A stretch of 35,012 nucleotides of DNA, from positions 1 to 35,012 of the IMG/VR virus record IMGVR_UViG_3300046683_000130. The stretch is one strand, 5' to 3'. Origin of the DNA: a virus. The translations under genes were made by a program, and so were the position numbers. Within the stretch, counting starts at the first letter, position 1, and every line of letters begins with the position of its first letter. Shown here one piece after another: positions 29,959-35,012 of the stretch. The notes under the pieces are model-generated. The model saw only the letters and a program-made list of their open reading frames with translations, did no database searches and was not told the DNA's origin.

Positions 29959-30171
29959 TTAAAACGCCTCCGCTTCGCCGCGCGCTACGAGAACGTCGTT
30001 GACCTCACCTTCAACTCCCGTTGCGCCTCGCCTAACCGAAGTGTCGATCCTTAAGACCATGTAAGCCGCCCATTGGGCCAAGTCTTCCAGGTAAGCCGGT
30101 GTTTCCGAAAGGCGGCGAGTGAGCGCGCCATCCAGGTGCGCCGAAGCGAGCGAGCCGCCGCTGCTGCTCAT
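29959..30171 (-). CDS. Hypothetical small early protein
   Basis: ATG 30171 overlaps the replication gene stop as ATGA, giving 70 residues (MSSSGGSLASAHLDGALTRR); an earlier TTG exists but is less likely. It contains AYLEDLAQWA in common with the 150-residue ORF downstream. The rest is polar (SVRRGATGVEGEVNDVLVAR). Function unknown. Confidence 0.6.
   Translation of the reverse strand: MSSSGGSLASAHLDGALTRRLSETPAYLEDLAQWAAYMVLRIDTSVRRGATGVEGEVNDVLVARGEAEAF
30066..30097. repeat. 32-bp direct repeat, copy 2
   Basis: Identical to 29610-29641. It encodes AYLEDLAQWA in the 70-residue ORF. Flanking codons differ, so this looks like a recombined or conserved short module rather than a whole-gene duplication. 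Confidence 0.95.
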
Positions 30172-30716
30172 GATTGCACCCAACCCTTGGCTTTGATGAC
30201 CTCGTCGAGACTACCCGTTGTTGAAATTGCTGGGTTTTCTCTCGCGCGCGCGGCTTCTGAGAAGGTAGTAGTTATATTTCTTTCTTGTGTAGAGTGCTGC
30301 ACGTTTGCTTGAGCACCACTTGGATTTTGCTGCCCTGTTTGCTTGGGTGTTTGCTGCACGTTTGCTTGACGTTTGCTACTAGCATTGCTTCGCATGATCG
30401 AGCTCACGGTGCCGCCCTTGGAACCGGCCGCCCGGCGCCGTTCGGTGGTCCCGATCATCTTCAGGATCTCGGCATCGATCCGCTTGTGGATCCAGCCGGG
30501 CAGAAAGAACGCCTCGATCGTCGGCCGCATCGCCATCCAGGATTTCAGCGGCTGCCTGGAGATCGCCGCCAGCTTGCGGTCGTCGTCCGGCAGGCCGTCG
30601 TGCAGCCAATAATCAAAGATCAGGCAGAGATAGGCGCCGGTTTCCGCGATCGACAAATGCATGGTGTCGGCGAGGAAGTCCGGAATGTAGAGCGGCATCC
30701 AGTTGCGTCGCATCAT
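30168..30716 (-). CDS. DUF1376 family phage replication protein
   Basis: A 182-residue protein. The N-terminal domain (RRNWMPLYIPDFLADTMHLS, AETGAYLCLIFDYWLHDGLP, DDDRKLAAISRQP, FFLPGWIHKRIDAEI) is the YdaU/DUF1376 winged-helix-like domain found in phage replication initiators. The C-terminal tail is a Gln/Thr/Asn-rich linker with QANVQ twice, then a short end. AGGAGGGC precedes ATG 30716, and the gene overlaps the methyltransferase stop (ATGA). Iteron-like repeats and an AT-rich block lie within its linker-coding region, as in lambda O, suggesting that it binds its own gene to start replication (inference). Confidence 0.85.
   Translation of the reverse strand: MMRRNWMPLYIPDFLADTMHLSIAETGAYLCLIFDYWLHDGLPDDDRKLAAISRQPLKSWMAMRPTIEAFFLPGWIHKRIDAEILKMIGTTERRRAAGSKGGTVSSIMRSNASSKRQANVQQTPKQTGQQNPSGAQANVQHSTQERNITTTFSEAARARENPAISTTGSLDEVIKAKGWVQS
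30261..30377. other. Candidate replication origin inside the DUF1376 gene
   Basis: Core GTTTGCTTG occurs at 30303-30311, 30337-30345 and 30360-30368, with a partial fourth (GTTTGCT) at 30371-30377. Start spacings are 34, 23 and 11 bp. Two copies extend to an identical 18-mer, TGCTGCACGTTTGCTTGA (30295-30312 and 30352-30369). Beside them 30261-30294 is only about 32% GC by count, a possible unwinding element in a GC-rich genome. The layout mirrors lambda ori in gene O. Repetition of the peptide QANVQ is the alternative explanation. Confidence 0.5.
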
Positions 30717-31351
30717 GCCCTCCTTTTTTCAGATTTGAGGTGCGGCGCATTGGCCAGAAAGACCGCCCTTGCAAAACCGGCCGGCGTGGCGCTGCGTAGG
30801 TTGGATCGCTCCGGTCCCGGCGCCGCCTTGTGGATCCTGTCATCCGGCGCGTCGGTGGCGCGCATGAACGGATCCGGCATTACAAAACCGTTGCCGGTCC
30901 AGAGACAGGTCTTCTTGCTGTAGTTGTCGCCGAGCTCAAAGCCGGTGAAATCACATGGATGGAATGTGTAATCCGGTGGCCGCCAGTATTTGGAGATTGT
31001 GGAAACCGGGTTCTCCAGCATCCATGGCACGCCTGATCCCTCGGCCAGCTTCTGGCAGGCCGACACAACGCGCAGCGCCTCGATCAGCGCGTCGAGCCCC
31101 TTGCTTCTGAACCAGCGCGCACCGCTGACGCTCAGGTCGGTGCATGGCGGAAAACAGAAGCACGCGGCGGCATCGAATGCCTTGTCGAAAGGCAGGGTCC
31201 GCAGGGTCGTGACGTCGGCGACCACATGCCAGCGCCGCGGATGGTGGTTGATGGCTTCCTGCAGATCAACGGTGACCGCATAATAGCCGGCTTCCAGCCA
31301 GGGCTGCACCATGTTGCCGGTTCGGTCGCAGAGGGAAATCACCGTCAGCAT
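30713..31351 (-). CDS. DNA (cytosine-5)-methyltransferase-like protein
   Basis: A 212-residue protein from ATG 31351; the longer frame adds 34 Arg-rich residues that run through a hairpin and are unlikely. Visible motifs are a Rossmann start with motif I-like LTVISLCDRTGNMVQPWLEA, motif IV FPPCTDLS with the candidate nucleophile Cys70, and motif VI MLENPVST (ENP at 113-115). KYWRPPDYTFHPCDF follows. The target-recognition region is short. This compact PPCTDLSVSGARWF type is widespread in phages and may modify phage DNA against restriction. The ribosome-binding site is inside a hairpin (31356-31373). Confidence 0.85.
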   Translation of the reverse strand: MLTVISLCDRTGNMVQPWLEAGYYAVTVDLQEAINHHPRRWHVVADVTTLRTLPFDKAFDAAACFCFPPCTDLSVSGARWFRSKGLDALIEALRVVSACQKLAEGSGVPWMLENPVSTISKYWRPPDYTFHPCDFTGFELGDNYSKKTCLWTGNGFVMPDPFMRATDAPDDRIHKAAPGPERSNLRSATPAGFARAVFLANAPHLKSEKRRA

Positions 31352-31567
31352 TTTGGCCCTCGTTTTCGAGGGCAGTTGGCGCGGGTTTCTTAGACACTCG
31401 CTTGAAAACCTTTGACGCCTCAATGGTCCGTTGCGACCGTTTAGACAGGCCAAGTCATTGATTTCTCAAGTAAGTGTGACTTCCTCCGCGCTCACCACCC
31501 TTGGTTTTTGCCTTTGATATTGTTCACTTATTTCGCCGATTGTCTAAGCGGCCCGGCGATTTAGACA
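31352..31567. promoter_or_regulatory. Candidate attP/regulatory region with four TTAGACA sites
   Basis: The heptamer TTAGACA occurs directly at 31390-31396, 31442-31448 and 31561-31567 and inverted at 31541-31547 (TGTCTAA); two copies are part of a longer TTTAGACAG. AAGTCA (31453-31458) and TGACTT (31478-31483) form an inverted pair around TTGATTTCTCAA. On the minus strand TTGAGA (31465-31470) and TCTAAA (31441-31446), spacer 18, form a possible promoter overlapping one repeat. Both integrase arm-sites near attP and operators fit. 31352-31523 contains no gene. Confidence 0.55.
31356..31373 (-). promoter_or_regulatory. Hairpin sequestering the methyltransferase ribosome-binding site
   Basis: On the minus strand GCCCTCGAAAACGAGGGC forms a perfect 7-bp stem with a 4-base AAAA loop. 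The 3' arm contains the likely Shine-Dalgarno GAGGG, five bases before ATG 31351. In the transcript this stem would hide the ribosome-binding site. A translational switch, or a binding site for a regulator, is inferred. Confidence 0.6.
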
Positions 31568-32657
31568 GTGCCGCGTTTGCGTTTCGTACCGCCTCGAACC
31601 TGGTCGAGGTCTCGATCCCGACCTTCTGGCGATCATATTCCTCGATGTAGCGCTGGATCTCGCGCAGGTCCTTGTGGCCGCTCAAAGCCCCGATCTGCGG
31701 CGCGGTGTAGCCGGCGTGCACCAGCCGGACCATGAACAGTTTTCGCAGGCCGTGGCTGGTGCAATCCGGTAAGCCCGCCTCGTCGCACCATTGCCGCATC
31801 TTGTTGCCGAACCCGTTGGCCGACCAAGGCTGGCCATTCGAGGTCACCAGATAGGTTTCGGTCGAGGTCACCGGGGTCGCTGCGATCGCCGCCTTGGTCT
31901 GCTCGAACAGCTTGACCGAAATCCGCTTGCCGCCAGTGGTCGAGGTTTTCTTCGGCAGGAAATTGTGCAGTACGCCGTCGCGGACATAGGGCGGCCCGAT
32001 CCGCACCACGTCGCTCTTGCGGACGCCTAAATTCAGGTAGAGCTCGAACGCCAGCCGCGCCATCGAGCCGACCTTGTGCCGTGCCTCGAAGGCGGCGGCA
32101 TCCTCCTCGGTCCAGGTATGGAACCCGCCGGTGTCCTTCATCTTGGCCCGCGTCACGCCTTCGGTCGGATCCTGCTCGAGCAGGCCGGCCGCCGCGGCGA
32201 ACCTGCAAAGGTGGCGCAGCGCGCGCAGCATGTTGCGTTGAACGGATGGCGACTTGAGGCTCGCGATGTAGGCCTGCACCTCGCGCCGGCCGAGCCCGCG
32301 CAATTTGAGCGAACCGACCTCGGCGCGAAACCGCTCGATCAGCGCGCGCGCCGGTCCGCGGGTTGCGACCGCGAGCTCGGCGAACAGCGGCGACTTGTAA
32401 TAGGCCACGATCGCGGCATCGACCGTACCCGTCATGGTGCGCGATGCGCCGATCGCCGGCGCCTGGCCGCGCCAGGCTTTCAGCGCCGCTTCGTGCGCCG
32501 CCATGAATTCCGGCGACCAGGGCAGGCCGGGCAGACGCACGGCTTCACCGAGCCGGAAATAGAAATACGGCCGATCACCGATGGTGTAGGCTTTGACGTG
32601 TTTGGGAAGTCTTCCTATTCGGCCTTCTCTTCCCACTCTTTGCGCTTGGCTTGCCAT
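31524..32657 (-). CDS. int: Tyrosine recombinase/integrase
   Basis: A 377-residue protein. The N-terminal part is an arm/core-binding region (VDAAIVAYYKSPLFAELA, SVQRNMLRALRHLCRFAAAA). The catalytic domain shows Arg213 (LNLGVRKSDVVRI), lysine in FLPKKTSTTGGKR, His302/Arg305 (SHGLRKLFM), His328 (LSGHKD) and nucleophile Tyr337 (IQRYIEEYD). It catalyses integration and excision, marking the phage as temperate. The start at 32657 overlaps the upstream ORF by 43 bp; GTG 32636 is an alternative. The C-terminal codons contain two TTAGACA sites. No excisionase was recognised. Confidence 0.93.
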   Translation of the reverse strand: MASQAQRVGREGRIGRLPKHVKAYTIGDRPYFYFRLGEAVRLPGLPWSPEFMAAHEAALKAWRGQAPAIGASRTMTGTVDAAIVAYYKSPLFAELAVATRGPARALIERFRAEVGSLKLRGLGRREVQAYIASLKSPSVQRNMLRALRHLCRFAAAAGLLEQDPTEGVTRAKMKDTGGFHTWTEEDAAAFEARHKVGSMARLAFELYLNLGVRKSDVVRIGPPYVRDGVLHNFLPKKTSTTGGKRISVKLFEQTKAAIAATPVTSTETYLVTSNGQPWSANGFGNKMRQWCDEAGLPDCTSHGLRKLFMVRLVHAGYTAPQIGALSGHKDLREIQRYIEEYDRQKVGIETSTRFEAVRNANAALSKSPGRLDNRRNK

Positions 32658-32830
32658 TCTTCGTCATCCCCCTTGTCGAAATCCGGATCGCATCCCGGCG
32701 CCCCCATCTGAACCGTGATTTTCCCTTCTTTGTCAATTTCCAGGGTCTTGATCGACAAGCCCGCCTCCCTGGCCCCGCGCAGCGCCTGAACCAGGTCTCT
32801 CGTTCGATATGTCAAAGGCTTAGGTGCCAT
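32615..32830 (-). CDS. Small protein between RecT and integrase
   Basis: A 71-residue protein (MAPKPLTYRTRDLVQALRGA, then REAGLSIKTLEIDKEGKITV, ending in an acidic/basic helix DDEEWQAKRKEWEEKAE). ATG 32830 overlaps the RecT end by 11 bp. The helix-strand-strand start followed by a charged helix resembles small accessory ORFs beside recombination genes in alphaproteobacterial phages. Function unknown. Confidence 0.7.
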   Translation of the reverse strand: MAPKPLTYRTRDLVQALRGAREAGLSIKTLEIDKEGKITVQMGAPGCDPDFDKGDDEEWQAKRKEWEEKAE

Positions 32831-33656
32831 GGCTGGCTGTCTCCTTCTCCCCGATATGCTCGATCAGGTCGCCCTGATTTTCGTCGATGTCGGATTCCGA
32901 TACCGCCTTGCCTTCCGGTAGCGACGCAATCATGTTGAGCGCGTCGGTGAGACTTCGCGAAGGTGGTGGCTGGATCGCAGATCCAGTGCCGCCTTCGTTT
33001 TCTTCGTCGTCCCGGCGCAACAGATCGTCCAGGTCCGAGCTCATCGGCAAAACTTTCGCGTGCCGTTTCGCCACGGTCTTTTTCGCCATCTCGCCATAGA
33101 AGGTTTTCCAGGGTCCACCATCGCCGGCCTTGCTCTGCATGCGGATCGCCTCGATCTCGTCGATCGACATCACCTCGCGGCTTTTCTCGCCGGTCTTGAG
33201 CGTCGCGATCGAATAGGCGGCGATGATCTTGCCGCGGTCGCCGCGCAGCATCGGCCGGTGGTCGATGTGCGGATCGTCGCCCAACTGGTAGTCGAAGAAG
33301 TCCTTTTCATGCACGGTGTTGACTTCCCAGGTCGCGACCTCGCCGGAGTTGCGCACCTTCTGCCGGATGCCGGCGATCATCGGCAGCCATTGCGCGATCG
33401 ATCCGCGCCGCTTGTCGCGGTAGACCACCAGCGCCCCGAGCCGGCCATCGGGCAGCAGCCCGTCCTGAGCCGCCTTCATCGCCGCGTTCCATAAGGACCG
33501 CCGCTCGACGTTGAGCAGTTCCGGGTTGGTCTGCACCGCCGTGAGCACGACGCGGCCGAACCGCTCCACCGGGATATGCTTGGGCAGCACGGCGGCGAAC
33601 TGCCCGACCATCGTGTCGAGCTGCAGACGGATTTCAGCGACAGCGTTCTTGTTCAT
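32820..33656 (-). CDS. recT: RecT-family single-strand annealing protein
   Basis: A 278-residue protein from ATG 33656, coupled to the exonuclease stop (ATGA). RecT motifs are present: MVGQFAAVLPKHIPVERFGR, LLNVERRSLWNAAMKAAQDG, LLPDGRLGALVVYRDKRRGS, AQWLPMIAGIRQKVRNSGEV, then DFFDYQLGDDPHIDH and WKTFYGEMAKKTVAKRHAKV. The tail is acidic and disordered. It anneals ssDNA left by the partner exonuclease during phage recombination and replication. Confidence 0.93.
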   Translation of the reverse strand: MNKNAVAEIRLQLDTMVGQFAAVLPKHIPVERFGRVVLTAVQTNPELLNVERRSLWNAAMKAAQDGLLPDGRLGALVVYRDKRRGSIAQWLPMIAGIRQKVRNSGEVATWEVNTVHEKDFFDYQLGDDPHIDHRPMLRGDRGKIIAAYSIATLKTGEKSREVMSIDEIEAIRMQSKAGDGGPWKTFYGEMAKKTVAKRHAKVLPMSSDLDDLLRRDDEENEGGTGSAIQPPPSRSLTDALNMIASLPEGKAVSESDIDENQGDLIEHIGEKETASHGT

Positions 33657-34582
33657 GCGGCCCGCTCCCTCTCCTGTTTGATCCGCAACGGCCGCCGCGT
33701 GCTCTCGGCCACCTGGTAGGCCTTGCGATGTTCGGTCTTCGCGGTGATCACGCCGCCGGCGTACCGCGCTTTGGCGGCGTTGCCGAGCCGGTGCAGGATT
33801 TTTGCCTGCGCTTCCTCGATGCCGTCCTCGGCGGTCGATCGCGCGTGTTTCAGCGCCTGCAATTGGTCGACGATTTCCGGCAATTCGTTGTCCGACGTCA
33901 GGTCGATCTCGCCACCGTCGTCCTCGGCGAATACCTTGGTGATGGTCCGGTAATCCTGGCCATAGTCCGGCGCCGGCAGATGGCCCATGTCGATCATCTG
34001 CCAGAACATGAAGACCTTTTCCCGCGCTTCCGCGATCACCTTGGGCAAATAGGGCACCTCGACCACCTCGAGCGACAGTCCCCAATCGTCGACCACCAAT
34101 GCCGCAATGACGGCGAATTCCGAACCGGTCAGGTGCATCTCGCTCATCGCCTGCAGCGCGATCCACAGCGGCGGCACGACGGTGCCGGCATCGCCGTGCC
34201 ATTTCCGCGCGAACACCGATGGCGCCACCGTCTTGATCTGGCAGATGCCGACCCGGCCGAGCTCGTCCTTGACGAACAGGTCCGGCGTGGCGCCGAACCG
34301 GATTTCCTCGTCGGCGTAATAGGATCCGGCCGCGATCTGTACCAGGTCCTGGCGTTCCTCGGCCAACAGTTGCCGCGCCACCGGTTCGAGCAACCGGCCG
34401 CGCTGTAATATTTTGTTGTCGATCACATCAGGCAATTTGCCGAGCTTGCGCGCGGCCAGCGCAAACCCGGTCAGATAGTCGTGGATCCCGAACAGCGCGG
34501 CGACCTCCGAGCAGCCGACATTCTTGCGACGCATCGCTTGCCACTGTTCCGCCGATGTGATCGGTGTCACTTTGATCGCCAC
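33653..34582 (-). CDS. YqaJ-type viral exonuclease (lambda exonuclease family)
   Basis: A 309-residue protein if started at GTG 34582; TTG 34594 would add four residues and no ATG is near. The YqaJ fold motifs are visible: AMRRKNVGCSEVAALFGIHD, then LQRGRLLEPVARQLLAEERQ with the catalytic Glu, FGATPDLFVKDELGRVGICQ, IKTVAPS (the D...Q-I-K nuclease core) and PPLWIALQAMSEMHLTGSEF. It degrades one strand of dsDNA ends, feeding RecT. First gene of the early minus operon, divergent from gcrA. Confidence 0.92.
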   Translation of the reverse strand: MAIKVTPITSAEQWQAMRRKNVGCSEVAALFGIHDYLTGFALAARKLGKLPDVIDNKILQRGRLLEPVARQLLAEERQDLVQIAAGSYYADEEIRFGATPDLFVKDELGRVGICQIKTVAPSVFARKWHGDAGTVVPPLWIALQAMSEMHLTGSEFAVIAALVVDDWGLSLEVVEVPYLPKVIAEAREKVFMFWQMIDMGHLPAPDYGQDYRTITKVFAEDDGGEIDLTSDNELPEIVDQLQALKHARSTAEDGIEEAQAKILHRLGNAAKARYAGGVITAKTEHRKAYQVAESTRRPLRIKQERERAA

Positions 34583-34739
34583 GATATCACCCAAATTATT
34601 TTTGCTTTTTTGTTTGACGTTTTCGCAAAAGAGCGAAAACTGAGTAGAACTGCGTTACCGAATTTTTGCAAGCGTCCTTTTTAAAAAATGGTGATTCGAA
34701 AAACATTTTCGGTTCGTCAAGGGAAAAGGGATCACAAAA
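34583..34739. promoter_or_regulatory. Divergent early control region (exonuclease operon/gcrA)
   Basis: AT-rich 157 bp. Inverted repeat 1: GTTTTCGC (34619-34626), 6-base spacer, GCGAAAAC (34633-34640). Inverted repeat 2: CGAAAAACATTTTCG (34697-34711). Both are built from CGAAAA/TTTTCG half-sites. Minus-strand promoter candidates: TTGACG (34715-34720) to GAATCA (34692-34697), spacer 17, with repeat 2 in the spacer; and TTGCAA (34666-34671) to TCTACT (34643-34648), spacer 17, with repeat 1 at the start point. A GANTC site (GATTC) lies at 34693-34697. GGGAAAAGGGA precedes gcrA. Confidence 0.6.
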
Positions 34740-35012
34740 ATGAAACCAGAGGACCGAAATTGGAACCCGACCGAAATCGAAACCCTCAAAAACAATTGGC
34801 AATTCAAATCGGCGACGCAGATCGGCGATATGATGGAACGGACGCGCAATTCGATCTGCGGCATGGCCCACAGGTTGCGCGGCAAGGGTCAGCTACCGGA
34901 CGGACCGGTAAAGCATTATGTGGTAAAGCCAAATTTCAACCGCACGCCGCCGAAAGCGAAGACGCTTAAGGTTTCAGTAATGAAAAACGGTTATAGTTCG
35001 GGGGGGCCGCGC
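34740..35012 (+). CDS. gcrA: GcrA family cell-cycle regulator, N-terminal part (runs off the contig end)
   Basis: GcrA is an alphaproteobacterial transcription factor that works with RNA polymerase at promoters carrying methylated GANTC. The open frame begins at ATG 34740 (MKPEDRNWNPTEIETLKNNW) and shows the family's N-terminal helix-turn-helix: a W..EIETLK start, then QIGDMMERTRNSICGMAHRLR, close to the canonical TRNAVIGKVHRL pattern. The frame is open to the contig end and continues at base 2 of the window after circularisation. The joined gene would encode about 150 residues, a normal length for a phage GcrA. It is divergent from the early recombination operon, with a 157-bp control region between them. 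The last 13 bases are probably an assembly artefact. The function of a phage-borne GcrA is inferred: it could redirect host cell-cycle transcription or control phage promoters. Confidence 0.85.
   Translation, partial: MKPEDRNWNPTEIETLKNNWQFKSATQIGDMMERTRNSICGMAHRLRGKGQLPDGPVKHYVVKPNFNRTPPKAKTLKVSVMKNGYSSGGPR
34871..34999. repeat. Terminal direct repeat, right copy
   Basis: This is the partner of bases 1-129. It keeps the gcrA frame open: it has TCA where the left copy has TAA. It breaks down into G-rich sequence (35000-35012) exactly where the left copy enters the C tract, which looks like read failure at a homopolymer. Confidence 0.9.

Noticed and set aside
31352-31453. N-terminal 34-residue extension of the methyltransferase
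   Set aside because: It is Arg-rich, covers the hairpin and lacks family resemblance; ATG 31351 directly precedes the motif I region.

Overview
This window is the genome of a temperate, siphovirus-like (HK97-type) bacteriophage from an alphaproteobacterium, probably a Hyphomicrobiales/Bradyrhizobium-like host. The host call rests on three things: a GcrA-family cell-cycle regulator (a family restricted to Alphaproteobacteria), high GC with strict ATGA/TAATG/GTGA gene coupling, and an exported protein with a sorting-type C-terminus common in that group. The two ends carry the same 129 bp (1-129 and 34871-34999, one mismatch), and the GcrA gene runs across the join. The contig is therefore a closed circle of about 34.87 kb opened inside gcrA, next to a run of 15 C.

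Almost everything is on the minus strand, so the map reads from right to left. Starting at the putative packaging site (21400-21612): small and large terminase, a small zinc-finger protein, a protease-scaffold-capsid fusion with a nested internal start, portal, a collagen-like protein, head-tail connectors, tail terminator, tail tube, tail chaperone, tape measure, tail tip, three fibre/spike genes, then a lysis cassette (one-TM coiled-coil protein, GH24 endolysin, two-TM holin) down to base 664. One plus-strand, lower-GC gene (11548-11877) is inserted in the tail module like a moron.

Across the join, gcrA plus an 82-residue partner run on the plus strand. They are divergent from the early operon: YqaJ-type exonuclease, RecT annealing protein, a small ORF, tyrosine integrase, a C5-cytosine-type DNA methyltransferase, a DUF1376 replication protein, and a string of small unknown ORFs. 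The 34583-34739 control region is AT-rich with two inverted repeats. A candidate lambda-like origin (iterons plus an AT-rich block) lies inside the DUF1376 gene. Repeated TTAGACA heptamers sit at the end of the integrase gene.

Between the small early ORFs and the packaging site lies an accessory/late-right block: three envelope-targeted proteins (28564-27262), a DUF6362-like protein, a virion-like beta protein, two cysteine-rich metal-binding proteins (one YkgJ family), a 1111-residue fibre with 21 copies of a GSYALTG repeat, a fibre-tail adaptor-like protein and an HNH endonuclease. No CI-like repressor, tRNA or CRISPR was recognised. The items most worth follow-up are the internal capsid start, the candidate intragenic origin, the triple GGAACGTTCC palindromes beside the terminase, the hairpin over the methyltransferase ribosome-binding site, and the shared fibre repeats.
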